Positions 10,601-22,980 of a stretch of 64,000 nucleotides of DNA are shown here, piece after piece; the first letter of the stretch is position 1, and each line of letters opens with the position of its first letter. The notes beneath the pieces were generated by a model that had not been told where the DNA came from, did no database searches, and saw only the letters and a list, made by a program, of their open reading frames with translations. Source of the DNA: Xiphophorus maculatus (taxonomy: Eukaryota; Chordata; Actinopteri; Cyprinodontiformes; Poeciliidae). The stretch covers positions 31,557,245-31,621,244 of the forward strand of contig NC_036447.1 of NCBI RefSeq assembly GCF_002775205.1, in the 5' to 3' direction. Made by a program: the position numbers and the translations under genes.

Positions 10601-13600
10601 TGTAGATTGTTTAAAGTGGATATATTATGCTTTAAATCCTTCCTTTTCACATGTAAATCACTCACTTATGGTCTACATAAAGTAGGACTGCATTGCTTTG
10701 GTCTGAATTCCTCGTTATTGTAGCTCCACAGACTTTAACCAGACACTGTGAAGAGCCTCTGATGCAGGGTGGACAATATAAGGAATACACACTAGAGCCA
10801 AACGTTTTGACTTATTTACTTTGCAACTTCCGCATATTTCAACTTGGACCACAAAATCACTGGGATAAAAAAAATGGCGGATTCACAAAATTGATTAGCC
10901 AGAAGTCATGACCATGTTTAGCAGTTTTACAGCAAATGTGGTGACGTCATAGCCACAAAAATGTTATAGGCAATAGAGAAAAATGAAAAGACTGGAAGAT
11001 ATAACCTAAAAAGAATATAAAGATATCTACGCAGCACCGGAGAGATTAAATTACTTTTTTTTTTGTACTCCTAGGCACTTACAGCACTGAAAAAATTTAT
11101 TTAAGGGCTGAAAAGGTGGATTTTGTCTGATATGTCCATTTAATGAACTATGTTCAGTTAAAGCTACAGTATGTAACTTCTTTAAACTGTTACAATGTCA
11201 TGACTATATGCTATGAGACAGATCTGTGAAAAGATTGATCTCCTCCCCCTCCTGCATGAATTACTATTTCCATCTGTAGAAATGCACAACTCCCAGTCAA
11301 AAACAACCAATCAGAGCCAGGAGGAGGGTCTTAGTGTTTTTCATGTAAAGGCAGAAAAACAACTTACTGTGACAGGAAAACCGTTTATCTGCTATCATTG
11401 GTGGACATGCTAACTAGCCTTAACATTCACAACAGGCTCTGTTAACCGCAGAGTAGCAAAGAGAAAGGATGGTAGGGGGATGAGCAGAACAACATGAAGG
11501 GTGATTAGCAGCACTAAGAGCCTCCTCCTAGCTCTGATTAGTTATTTCTAGCTAGCTCTGGAATCACTGGTAGAAAGCAGAGGAGCTCAATTGTTTTTCA
11601 CAGATTGTCAACAAATATTTAAAAATAAATCCTGAAACTTTAAACTATTTATTTTGGTAACATAAAATTATGTGTTTGTACTTTCTGATCCATTTTTAGA
11701 ATATGGCAGATATTCTTCAGTATTTTATCAACTATCAAACAAAAAATCTCAAAAAAGTAATGGAGAATCAAGGTACAGTAATTATACAAGGATTTAATTA
11801 TACTCTTAGATACAAACTTGATTCTTACACAATATCATCACCAGTGTTAATGTACCTTTAACTGATTCCCCTCTTATCCATTCCAATAGGTCTTAATGAT
11901 CATGAGATCCTATCCCAAGTCACAATGCTTATCTTTGCTGGGTATGAAACTAGTGCCACCACTCTTAGTTTCTTAGCATACACATTGGCAAGGAATCCTG
12001 AAGTGATGAAACATCTGCAGCAGGAAATAGACTCAACCTTTCCAGAGAAGGTACAACCAACATTTCTGGCAAACCATCAAAGATTACAATGCATAAAAAA
12101 TAAATAAAAAATGCCATGTTTTAATTCCTCAGGGTCCCATCCAGTATGAAAGTCTGATGCAGATGGGGTACCTCAGCAGTGTGGTGGATGAGTGTTTGAG
12201 GTAACATGTTTTATTTTTGTGTTTTGTAAAGGAATTTAAGGTAAAAAACCTCTGTGTTTTTGCAGGCTCTACCCTCCAGCTGCACGTCTGGAGAGAATGA
12301 CTAAAGAAACTGTGAAGATCAAAGGAATCACAATCCCCAAGAACATGATTGTTATGATTCCAGTTTATGCTCTGCACCGTGACCCAGAGTTGTGGCCAGA
12401 TCCAGAGGAGTTCAAACCAGAGCGGTGAGCTGACCAGTGCTGAGATTTACACTGTAAACTCTTACTGAGTACTTTTAGTCACGTTAGACCTTGCTGCAGT
12501 GGTGTAGAAGGTTTTAAACCCCTTATTTGTTTCCATATCTTGTAGTAATTTTAAGAAGTCTTATTTAACAAAACAAAGGATTTTCAGTAATTTGGACTTT
12601 TTCAGCATTTTAATAGTTTTCTGTCAAATGATTTTACCTGAGCATGACAGAAAATTGTAAGGTAGATTCTTAAGATTATGAAAGTGGAGGAAACCAAGTA
12701 CCACATCAAGGCAATGTCATTGCTGACAGCATCCTTCAGTTAGTCTTCTGTTTGCCAAGATTTCATATAATATCCCATAGAAATTGACTTGATGGTGATT
12801 AAAATCAATTTTTTTGCCTGTCAAAACTTATCTTAGATTTTTCTTTTCAAAATTCAACAATCACTAAAATAAGTTTATTTAATTAGCCAGCTTGTATCAT
12901 CGATTGTGTTGTTTAACAAGCTGAATTAGACCAGAATTTTCAAGTATATTGACAGCTTGTTAATCTTTGAAATCTCCCACAATTAGTAAACAGTCATAAT
13001 CAATGCATATAAGAGATAAAAGATAATTAAAGTCAATACAAAAGTTTTTCAAAGTGATCTCGTTGTTTACACTGTCATGTGTTAGAGGCCTGGGGTTACT
13101 AGCGTTGAAAAGATTAGCAGTAAATAGTCATTTCCCAGCTTGATTAACAGTGACTTCGTGCTGGCGGAAAAAATAATAAAGCTCCCAGTAAATACTGTAG
13201 TGAAAATAAAAATGCCCTTGTCACAAATTGCTAGAAAGCAAACATCTGCACCTGCAATTTAAAACTTTTCTAAGTTCTCTCTTATCTATTGACAAGGCAC
13301 TGGACTGTAGGCCCAGTATTTATTAATTTAGAGTTTAATTGCTTAAAAATAAAAACAAACAAATCAAATTTCACAAATTCTCAAGGATCAACTTGGGAAT
13401 TTATGAAATTTGTTTAGGACAATAACAAAAAACACACAATCATACTTTTGAGTTTTATTTGATTTCAGATTTCAGATTTATTCAAGTCCCTGATGGAGAC
13501 ATGAATAAATCCCATACTTGATATTCACATCAAGTATGTGAATATAAAAAGACATAAAAAATAGGTAAGAAACAATAAAACATACCAAAAAAAAGACATC

Positions 13601-14150
13601 AAATATAAATCAACACATAATGAGAAGAGTCCAGCATTATATGTCATTATTGACCAACATTTGCCACCATGGGTTTGTACATTCCTAATGATAAAATGAT
13701 AAAACACACAGCCAAGCAGTTAAAAGTGTCACACTACTTTATGAATCATTCTCTTTTTGTGCTGTTTTTTAAGATTTAGTAAGGAGAACAAACAGAGCAT
13801 CAACCCGTACACTTACCTGCCATTTGGGATCGGACCACGGAACTGTCTGGGGATGCGATTTGCTCTGGTAATGATCAAACTGGCCTTGGTGAAAGTTTTG
13901 CAGAACTACAGCTTCCTGGTCTGTGACGAAACTGAGGTATTATTACAAAAGTAGTTTTCTTTCAAAAATATACAGTAAGAAATGTGAAAGTACATACTAC
14001 AGAAAAATAGAAAAGGGCCTACTTGACTTCTTTTCTTTATTTCCCAAGATCCCTCTGAGGATGCACCCTGAGGGCCTGATGGGACCTCTGGAGCCAATCA
14101 AACTAAAGCTACAGAAACGCTCCCTCAGCTCAGCAGACGTGGACAACTGA
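7620..14150 (+). CDS. cyp3a: Cytochrome P450 family 3 paralogue, 14 exons, 505 aa
   Basis: Same enzyme family as the divergent neighbour. Coding exons: 7620-7690, 7814-7907, 8017-8069, 8231-8330, 8478-8591, 9564-9652, 10198-10340, 10424-10551, 11700-11772, 11890-12050, 12133-12200, 12266-12424, 13774-13936, 14049-14150. All introns are GT-AG and the frame is continuous. Visible are the N-terminal anchor ([18 protein letters not shown]), I-helix AGYET (305-309), ExxR (E362-R365, ECLR), KPERF and the haem loop [10 protein letters not shown] with Cys442. Differences from the neighbour: the usual 227-bp exon 11 is split by a 65-bp intron (12201-12265), exon 7 is 6 bp shorter, exon 9 is 6 bp longer, and the C-terminal tail is longer. 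It appears functional. The subfamily (CYP3A versus another fish CYP3) is not settled. Confidence 0.93.
10610..11143. mobile_element. Non-autonomous DNA transposon (TIR element) in P450 intron
   Basis: Its ends are inverted matches: TTAAAGTGGATATAT on the left and, reverse-complemented, TTAAATGGACATATC on the right. The interior has no coding sequence. It lies in the intron between coding exons 8 and 9 of the plus-strand P450. Confidence 0.5.
11158..11670. mobile_element. Palindromic dispersed repeat, copy 1
   Basis: It shares long stretches with 43915-44330, including the CCAATCAGAG-CAGGAGGAGG core and the GTGAAAAGATTGATCTCCTC region. Each copy looks roughly symmetric, with CTCCTCC-type blocks answered by GGAGGAGG-type blocks. 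It is non-coding and probably a non-autonomous DNA transposon. It lies next to another such element in the same intron. Confidence 0.55.
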
Positions 14151-15163
14151 AAACAACAGGCTGTCTGACTGTATATCACGCAAGGCTAAGCCTATGTATG
14201 CAGTTGTTTGTAGCAGTTTGATTTGACAAAGAGCATGTAAGACTATTTTTTGTTAATGTTAATGAACAGCAATATTTCAGTTGAATATTTTGGAACATCA
14301 TCTTTTGGTTTTTTACATAGTACAAAGGCGGATTTCTGTTTCTCATCCTCACCTGAGTTTACCCAGACTTTCTTATTGAAATCATATTGATCAAATAGAA
14401 AATACATTTGTCAAAGTATGAACTTATTAAAGAGAAAGTTATTAAGATAATTTCTCCACCAATATTCTTTAGAATTGTATTGATTGATGGAAGAGCACAA
14501 TTTTTCAATATTATATTATTTCCAAACTGTTACCTTCTATAAAATATTGGGTCCACATAAATTAAATCTTTGTCCATGTTTAACTCCTCATAAGCAATAC
14601 TGACAAAACATTATGAAAAAAAATCCCAAATGTCATTTACTAAAGCTACAGACATGCCTTCCAGAAAGTACGGTACATATTCTGTTTGTTAAACGTAAGG
14701 TTGTTTATCTGCAGAAATCTTCAACCAAGCTGTTTTACAAACCAAATTTAAAACCCTTTTAGTGCCTAAAATAACAATTTCCTCCACCATTACTTTAAAT
14801 AATTCTAATAATTCATTTTAAATAAGAGGATGAATTGCAGCCTTCCTAGTGGAAAGTCATTTCCCTGGTGATCCAAAAGTGGGAAATGGTTGACAAGAAT
14901 GTGGAAACGACTCCTTTAACATTGTTCTTAACCCAGACTATAAACTGTCGGTAATCGTAGACAGATGGGTGGTTAGAGAACTCCTTACCTGATCGATCTA
15001 AACCAGAGGGGATTTGTTAATCAAAGAAAAACTTTAGATCATATATGAAGATTACTACATATCCTACATATTACTACATATCCTACATATCCACTGTCCT
15101 CCAGAGGAAAGTGGATATGTGGTTAACAAAAAACCTGTTTGTAAAAAATATTTATGCTAATCC
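14151..15163. other. Intergenic, AT-rich
   Basis: Holds the 3' UTR of the plus-strand P450. A variant poly(A) signal ATTAAA near 14426 is possible but unremarkable. No other gene or element is recognised before the LINE. Confidence 0.5.
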
Positions 15164-15830
15164 TCCATCCATCCATCCATCCATCTTCTTCCGCTTATCC
15201 AAGGTCGGGTCGCGGGGGTAGCAGCTTCAGAAGGGAGGCCCAGACTTCCCTCTCCCCAGCCACTTCTTCTAGCTCTTCCGGGGGAATCCCGAGGCGTTCC
15301 CAGGCCAGCCGAGAGACATAGTCTCTCCAGCGTGTCCTGGGTCTTCCCCGGGGCCTCCTCCCGGTGGGACGTGCCCGGAACACCTCACCAGGGAGGCGTC
15401 CAGGAGGCATCCTGACCAGATGCCCAAGCCACCTCAACTGGCTCCTCTCGATGTGAAGGAGCAGTGGCTCTACTCTGAGTCCCTCCCGGATGACTGAGCT
15501 TCTCACCCTATCTCTAAGGGAGAGCCCAGCCACCCTACGGAGGAAACCCATTTCGGCCGCTTGTATCTGCGATCTCGTTCTTTCGGTCATGACCCAAAGC
15601 TCATGACCATAGATGAGGGTGGGAACGTAGATCGACCGGTAAATCGAGAGCTTCGCTTTTTGGCTCAGCTCTCTCTTCACCACGACGGACCGGTACAGCG
15701 CCCGCTTGACAGCAGACGCTGCGCCAATCCGCCTGTCGATCTCCCGCTCCCTTCTTCCCCCATTCGTGAACAAGATCCCGAGATACTTAAACTCCTCCAC
15801 TTGGGGCAGGACACCCCCCCTGACCCCCTG
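15164..15830 (-). mobile_element. Rex3-like (RTE clade) LINE 3' end, 5'-truncated, with TSD
   Basis: The minus strand holds an open frame of 201 codons (15195-15800) equal to the C-terminal end of an RTE-type reverse transcriptase, with motifs FKYLGILFTNGGR, YGHELWVMTER and [12 protein letters not shown]. The 3' end runs into the GATG-type tandem repeat (ATCC on the plus strand, 15164-15183), as described for Rex3 elements. An 11-bp target-site duplication, ATGCTAATCCT, occurs at 15154-15164 and 15831-15841. The rest of the element is missing, so it cannot move by itself. Confidence 0.85.
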
Positions 15831-15841
15831 ATGCTAATCCT

Positions 15842-17177
15842 TCCATATGAAATTGTAAATTTTTGGTTGACTAAACAATTGTAAAAGCAAGATCAAGTAA
15901 ATATGACATTCACGTTTGGAGGGGTAAACAGTAAAGGTTTATGAGTGTTTTACAATTCTGTGGCAAAGGGCGATAATATCAAGCTGACAAAGCAGTGGAG
16001 AACAAACATGCGAGTCACATGTCTGGGTGTGTTAAATTAGGTGAAAAGGTAGCTGGAGTTGCAGTAGAGAGAGCTTAGTAACTGCTCGGGTTAGGGATAA
16101 ATCATTTGGCCTTTAGATAAAACAAATAATCCTGGTTTCATTAGTCCATATGAGTTAAGATTAGTAACTTCTCTTTAGGCCAGTCAATATGTTCTTTAGC
16201 AAACTAACATATTTCTAGAATAACATGTTTTTATTTAATTCAGTGCTTGTTGGCTTCACATAACGGTTACAGTACTAATGCTGGACATGATCATGTTGGC
16301 AATTTTTCACTTCTTCACATTGGAAAAGAAGCCCAAAATTCCCTGCACCATGGGCCCCAGAACAATTTCTAGAACAGGAATTTGCAACGTTTACAATCCA
16401 AAGACTTTTTTCTTCAGTCCAGCAGAAAGAAAAAAACAAAAAACAAAGACAGATTTAGAGCCACATATATTTTTACCTGACTTTTCAAAAAAAAGGCATC
16501 TTAATTTTTTTTAACATCTACTACAGAAAATCTGTTACAATTTTTAAATAATATTTTTTATTCCTATTTTTAGATTTAAAATGAAAACATAAAATGTTTT
16601 TTAAAAACATGATGGCTACAGTTTCTTATATAGGATGTTACTTGTACAGTTTTCAGCCTCATAACATAAAAATAGATCTTAAATAAGGGCCAATTGTTTT
16701 TTCACTGTTACAATAGCAATAATTAACCAAGAAGGGCCAGGCGGGGTGCTGCACTGCAAAAAGGCCTAAAGAGAGCCACTGGCCTGGTTAGTGATGTTAA
16801 ACTTCTGTTATCACTGACGGGATTTTCAAGAAACAAGAAAACAATGAAAATAAATTAACATTTTTATCAAAAATATATGCCCACTGCTTTTTACATTAAA
16901 AATGCATTTTTACTTTCTTTTGATATAGTTACAACATAAATACTAATTGTTTTTTGAAACAGTTTCAGAAAGTCAACAGCAAATCCCAAAAGTGAGAATG
17001 AATCAGAAAAAAATAAAAGAAATAACATCTGATAGTTGCTGCATCATTGCACAAACTGTAGAAAACATGTTGGCCAAAACTGAGGTAAGGTCACACTGCA
17101 GCAACCAGTGTGCTGCAGTGTGAAAAGTTTTAGACAAGTCCACAGAGAGAGCACCAGCAGGACAGCATGGCCAGGTG
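15842..17177. other. Spacer and gpank1 3' UTR
   Basis: AT-rich DNA downstream of gpank1. On the minus strand AATAAA occurs at about 16561-16556 and could serve as its poly(A) signal. No other feature is recognised. Confidence 0.4.
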
Positions 17178-19829
17178 TTACTGATAAAACGAAGCACGAA
17201 AATCTCTCTCCCAGTTTTTATCTTCTTGCTCTTTTCTCTTGATCTCATCCTTCTTCTGTCCTCTCAGTCCCTTTTTTTCTTTCATTTGCTGTTGGTTTTT
17301 TACGGCATCAGCATCACCAGCTTTGAAGTGAGTCACTTTAGGTCTTTTTATTGGTCCAAATCCCAGACCTTTCTGGTCTCTTTTTAATACGGTGGATACA
17401 GGCTGCTTAGCGCCGTCTGCCTCTGGGCCCAGACCTGTACCCGGTTTCCAGCCGCAGCGAACCATCATCCTGTAGCTGTTGCTGGACGGGGGGAGGCAGT
17501 AGTAAGGCGTGGGCTGAGGACGGCGCAGACTGAACTGATGCAGAGTAGAGGAAAGATGCGACGAGTGGCTGCCTCCGTACTCACAACGGCACACATCGCA
17601 CCACTGAGGCTGGAGCAAACTGAAAACATTAAGAAAACATGTCAGAGCAGACATGCCAAAAATATCTGACTGTCTTAACTCAGTGAATACAGCACCATGG
17701 ATTTGGTTGTAAATTCTCGTGAAATAAGAGTGAATTCTTCTTTTAATACAATGTGCATACAATATAGAAATTTGGATGGTTTTTTTAGTTTGTATTCTTG
17801 TATTTTGACAAATGTGCAACAGAGCGGGCAGTTTACGAATAGCTGTATCTTAAAAAACAGATGTAGTGTTATTACTATGGACCATTTGCTTTAAGATTTT
17901 TTAAAATATAGTTTAGTATAGTTGATATCGGACACTAGACATGCATAAATTAAGTCACATTTTTAGGCTTTAAATATTGCTTCAAATATTTGATCTCCAA
18001 AACTTCAAAGCTGCCCAGGAACTTTATCATGTTACATCCAGAAAGCTGCACCCAGCTGCTTTGGGGAAGGACATGGACACATGGTGGTCAAGTTGTTTTT
18101 TTCTACAAACAGCAGTAAAAAAAAAGTGTGCACACATTTGTGTGATGCAGGTCTGCAGTTGTCCCATATTCTTTGTTCTATTGCAATATGAAGGTTTGAA
18201 CAAGTTTAATACTTGGGATATTGTTTTATAACAGCCCTGCTTTAAACTTTTTCTTCATGACCTGTCTGAAGTGCATCTAGTTTTCATTAAGTTCATACAG
18301 CTCGACTCCATTCACTAATTAAATTGCATTTAGATGTATATAACTGATTCAAAAGAAATAGCCACAATTAGAAATATCTTAAATTAAAAAATAATCTCTA
18401 GCTTTTCACCAGGAGTAGGTGAGGGCAAATCCAAATATTACCTCATAATTTAAGTTAATGTAAAAAAATGAAATTCAAATAAAATGAATTGAAGTCTGTG
18501 GATATAGAATAGAATAGAATAGAAGTACTTTATTCATCCCAGCAGGGAAATTACTTCGCAGTTACAGCATAGAGACAAGACACAATAACAACTACCACTG
18601 AGTAGTAGTTGTCTATAAATTGTAAAAATATGAAATGCTGTTAATATAAAAAGCAACTTAAGAGCTTAGGATGTATTATAATAAAGTGAAAGTGGTATGA
18701 GCCACTATATCTTAGGTAAAAAGTCCAAACAAAGAAGTGTTTTAGCTTCACATATGCTTGTTTTGTATCCACATTATGTTCATATTAACTTACACAAATA
18801 CTTTGATCTGTTACTTCTGCATCCAGTAAAAGAGTTTATTTAGATATTGGAAAAAACAAACTTACTTTTGATAAGCAACATCACCTTTTCACAAAACACA
18901 TTGAGATGAATGCATTTTCCGTTTTTACATGGGTATCTTAGTTTTTGTACGCCGACTGTGAGTTATTTGTGCCAATGGAGTGATTTCTTCAGTTGTAATT
19001 ACATGTTCTAACCTGTAATGAGAATGTGTCTCTCTCTCTGGGCTTTTTCCAAAACTTAATAACTCTTTCAGGACGTCATCATGGCCAGCTGTGAAGAAAG
19101 GGGGTGAGTAAAGATATTCAGAAAAAATATACAAACCAAATTATTATGAACACTGACTGGTTAGCACAGACAAACGAATATACCTTCTGATGCCAGATCT
19201 TGAGCATCCTTGCCTCTTGTATCAACCACTCCGACCCAGGCTGCACCGTGCATCAGCAGCAGTCTCACTGCAGCTTTCTGTCCTGACCAGCTGGCACACA
19301 TCACAGCTGTCCACAGATAGGAGTCCTACAGGACAAAACGCAAACTGATAAATTACATTAAATCAAGCTGAAAAGAAACAACACTTCTGGGTGTTGCTAC
19401 CTGGAAATTAATGTCCACTCCTTTTGAGATCAGCTCCTTGAGTCCTGGAATGTCCCCCTGATGAGCGCAGCGCAGCAGCCTGAGCCCCTGCAGCTCCTGG
19501 GCTCTCTCTGATCTCTCAGACTGTCTTCTTTGGTTGTCTTCTCTTTCACGTCTTACCTCCATTTGGACCACAGACTCGGGTCGAACCTGCTGCACTCGTC
19601 CAGTCCTGATTCTCCTCCTCATTCTTCTATCAGAGCCCCTGTCACGATTGTTCCCGTGGGTTGCTCTCAGTGACTGGTCCTTCTGGGTTTTGTCATCTTT
19701 AATTAAGTCTTCATAGAACCTCCTGACTTCTTCTCCACTTATTTTGGAACTTTTGTTGGTGGACTTTTGTTCCGTTCCGAAACTAAAAGCATCATGGTCG
19801 ATGGCAGGAATAAATCCTAAAGCAGCCAT
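17178..19829 (-). CDS. gpank1: G-patch domain and ankyrin repeat protein, 362 aa
   Basis: Four coding exons: 19401-19829, 19184-19325, 19013-19088, 17178-17619; GT-AG introns with agreeing phases. Residues 1-110 are basic and low in order, including an FYEDLIKDD stretch like human GPANK1. Residues about 112-205 hold two ankyrin-type helical repeats (LRLLRCAHQGDIPGLKELIS, then WTAVMCASWSGQKAAVRLLL). Around 222-243 lies a CxxC...HxxxxxH finger-like cluster. Residues 262-305 are the G-patch (GWKPGTGLGPEADG, then LKRDQKGLGF), and the end is a charged helix (WERDFRASFYQ). G-patch proteins usually bind RNA or activate DEAH helicases; the role of GPANK1 itself is poorly known. ATG at 19829 (MAALGF) is chosen; an upstream in-frame TTG codon is not a likely start. 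Confidence 0.92.
18505..18620. repeat. LINE/SINE 3'-tail fragment with pentanucleotide run
   Basis: Tandem AATAG units are followed by ACTTTATTCATCCCAGCAGG and GAAATT. This resembles the common fish non-LTR tail in which a TTTATTGATCCC-like motif precedes GGGAAATT. It lies in the last gpank1 intron. Confidence 0.5.
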
Positions 19830-20343
19830 TCCAAGCGTCAAACTTCTGATTTTCCCGGTTAAAAGTTCACTGCTGCTTCAACAGTTACCTTATTAAGCAA
19901 TGCCAGTTACCTGTTAACAGCATAGCAATTTGCAGTCCGTGCTGCAAATTGCAACAACAAATTGAAGGCTAAGCTGAACCCTAAACTATCTTTAGCCACG
20001 AACACAACATAAACTAGCCGCAAGCCGTGGTAAAGGCGTTAACTTTAAATTAAGAGATACGGTAAGTGATTAGATAATAATCCTTCACATTACCAGGACA
20101 GCTTAAATACATACATTAGACAGAAACTCGGCATCATAAGCAAAAAGAGCAGAAAATGTTCGTGATCTTTGAAGCTAACGTTGTTTTTCCGGGAGCACTA
20201 ACCGTTCCGAGAACTAATTTGAGTGCTGCCACCTACCGGTTTGGGTGTTAAAATGTCTACTGAACTGTGATTCTGTTTTCTGGTTGAAATTCAGGACAAT
20301 TTCAACCAATTAGAAAATTTCAACCAATTAGAAAATTACTAAT
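19830..20343. promoter_or_regulatory. gpank1 5' flank
   Basis: Contains the gpank1 5' UTR and presumably its promoter. It holds scattered CpGs, for example around 20160-20240. No TATA box or further exon is supported by eye. Confidence 0.35.
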
Positions 20344-20353
20344 ATTTTTTAGT

Positions 20354-20464
20354 AATATTACTAAAAAATGATCCAGTATCATCAAGCCAAAAATACTTAT
20401 CATTTACAAAACATGACCTCAACACAGGATATTGTTTGTGTGAATTAAGTTTTATTTTTATGAC
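20354..20464 (+). repeat. Dispersed repeat, copy A
   Basis: Matches copy B at 22981-23088 closely and in the same orientation, with shared blocks including ACAAAACATGACCTCAACAC and GTTTGTGTGAATTAAG. Its left edge overlaps a perfect 26-bp palindrome (20344-20369). Its right edge runs straight into a gpank1 exon fragment. Confidence 0.75.
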
Positions 20465-20516
20465 TGCTGCTGATGCACGGTGCAGCCTGGGTCGGAGTGG
20501 TTGATACAAAAGGCAA
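20462..20516 (+). pseudogene. Inverted 55-bp fragment of gpank1 coding exon 2
   Basis: This stretch equals the reverse complement of 19210-19264 with one mismatch (AAAGG versus AGAGG). It covers codons for LLLMHGAAWVGVVDT of the second ankyrin repeat. There is no splice site or remaining gene structure, so it is an inert fragment. The left junction shares GAC with both donors. Confidence 0.9.
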
Positions 20517-21853
20517 ATTCAACTTGAAATAAATGAGGAATCTCGTATTTCCGATCTCAGGCAGTTTGTATTCAATAAAGTAAAAACATAAAAACCTGTT
20601 TTAATTTTGTAGTATTTTAATAATTTGATTACTCAAATTTATAAAGGGATGATTGAACTAAGCACACAAAATGAAGAGAAGTAAGACATCACCTTCAGCT
20701 TGTGTAGCTAACCATCCTGGTCTCTGGGTACAATAGTTTATAAAGCCTACAGGGTTTTTTTTCCTATGTTTATGTCTATGTTTTTTTTATGTTTATGGTA
20801 GAGTTTGATGTGATGTTTTTTTTTCCAAAATCTGTCTTATAATTTTCAAGATAAATGGAATACATTACTGCACATGTAGCTGGTTCTCAGGTCACCTTCC
20901 GGGATGATCTTAATTCTCCACTGCACTTAACACATGACCGGTTTTGAACAAAAGATCAAGAAGTCCTGTTGGTTTCTTGGACCTATTGAATCTGCATTAC
21001 AGTTGATATGCTTCATATTTACATTGTAAATAGTTGGTAACATTTTCTTTAAGCATTACTAAAGGTCACCCAGATATCACCAGATCTACTTGCAGCAAAG
21101 CTTGAGAACCAGTGGTATAATTTTTTAAAATCCATTTTGCCATGGCTTTACTAAGCTGTTTCTCATTAAATCGGGATCTAAACAGTGAGATTTCACAGAC
21201 GATGGCTTCCTCACATTATGATGACAAAAAAACAAGGCAGTTGTACAGAAGGCTCCCCTTTATTGTGTGATGGTATACATAAAACATGTTAATACTGTTA
21301 GGAAAACTACACAATATGACTGATCATCGTAAAATTACTTGTTTAGAATCAACAATTACATTTCTCCTCACTAAATTCACACGAGGTGGCGCTAAGCCAA
21401 ACGGCACACTTTTACTCTCGCTTTTCATCTTGAATGGATTTGATTTATTTATAATTATCCTTATTTTTCAAAGCATAAAGACTTTTTACCTGGTGTCAGA
21501 ACTGCGTAGAGTTCCCAAATTTTCCTTAAGAAAAAGTAGCAACATGTCAACATAAGTTAAAAGTAAAAAGATGCCATTCAAAAAATTACTCAAGCAAGAG
21601 TAAAACAGTATTTCATAAAAGTGTGACTTAAGTGGTGATCAAAAAACTTACAATGGCATAATTTTAACATATAACAATGATGTCATAAGACAGAAAAATA
21701 TTAAGTTATGGGCAAATACTGGTATATTATAGACTAAAATAAAAAACACACAATCATAAAATACATTTCAGCAGAATAAAGTGCATTTCAAAGTCAATTT
21801 TTCCATTACAAAATTTATTAAACTAATAATTACAATAATTAATAAATCAAAAG
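20517..21853. other. Spacer, nothing recognised
   Basis: AT-rich non-coding DNA with homopolymer runs. No open frame with protein-like composition and no clear repeat family. Confidence 0.4.
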
Positions 21854-22066
21854 TAGGGATGCTCCGATCAGGTTTTTTCAGCCAATTCCGATTGTGCTTA
21901 TTACATGCCAGGCAAGGTCACAGCACACGCAGGCTGCAAAGTCAGATGCAGGTGATCGGTTTTGGTGATCGGCAACAACAGTCAGTGATTGGAGATCATC
22001 GATCATACACTTTTTCATGGAAATCGGCCAATTATGATTGGTGGCCGATTGATCGGCACATCTCTA
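21854..22066. mobile_element. Short TIR element (MITE)
   Basis: The termini are inverted matches: TAGGGATGCTCCGATCAG on the left and, reverse-complemented, TAGAGATGTGCCGATCAA on the right. The interior is rich in CGATC/GATCG words, as in a widespread fish non-autonomous family. It carries a 21-bp stretch also found in the zinc-finger gene. Confidence 0.65.
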
Positions 22067-22620
22067 AAAAAGGGCATGGGCCGGCCAGTGACATAGTATA
22101 AGACTTTGTAAATTAAAAGTTCTGTTGATTTAGTTTGTCTTTGGACAGTTAAAATATACTTTAGACAGTTTAGAATAAACATTTTAAAGTCATTTTTAAT
22201 TTTGGAATTGTTTAATCCAATTCAAATTAAAAAAATCATTTATTAATCCTATGGGGAAATTAAATAATTAAATTTAATTTAGATTACTTTTGTACCATTG
22301 AGACCCTTCCATTATTTTAAGAGATTAAGAACACACCGGGGCAGGAAACGGGAGTCAGGACAGGAGATTGATTTTTTTTTTTTTACCTCTTTTTGAAATT
22401 GAAACATCAGATTAAGCCAACTTTTGTTTTCATTAAAGTTTAATTAGATTTGTAGTTATCTCTTAACTACATAAAAATATATAGTTCTATTCTTTTAGAA
22501 GAACAAGTTGGACATGTGTTCGAGAACCAAACCACCTGTTGCCATCCATGGCTTATCTAGGACAATATTTTGGTTTTGGAACTTAGAAGGTCATGATAAT
22601 ATGTTTTACTGCATCTTCTC

Positions 22621-22817
22621 AGGGGTGCCCAAAGTCGGTCCTCGAGGGCCAGCATCCTGCATGTTTTAGTTCTCTCCCTGGTGGTAATAATCTTTTCAGC
22701 AAGTCAATGTTCTTCTTAGGCCTTCTAATGAGCATCATTAGATCCAGGTGTGTGAAACCATGGAGAGAACTTAAACACGCAGGATGCCAGCCCTTGAGAA
22801 CTGACTTTGGGCACCCA
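22621..22817. mobile_element. Palindromic MITE with about 55-bp terminal inverted repeats
   Basis: Starts GGGGTGCCCAAAGTCGGTC and ends with the inverted GACTTTGGGCACCC. The inner arms also pair: CCAGCATCCTGCATG answers the CGCAGGATGCCAGC side. Non-coding. Confidence 0.7.
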
Positions 22818-22980
22818 TGTTAGATCAATAAATGGCATAAAAGGCACAGTAGAAAGCTGGTGTATAAAAAGAGATCTCTATAATAAACTGTAGGTCTGTG
22901 TATGGTGGATTTTGGTTAAAACATGTTTTTCATTACTGAAAGCATCCACAAATTTTAATCAAGTAGTGATAGTTCAAAAT

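Noticed and set aside
15561-15884. 107-codon plus-strand open frame
   Set aside because: Antisense shadow of the Rex3-like coding tail.
19829-19841. Upstream start for gpank1
   Set aside because: The codon at 19841 is TTG, not ATG; the first ATG is at 19829.
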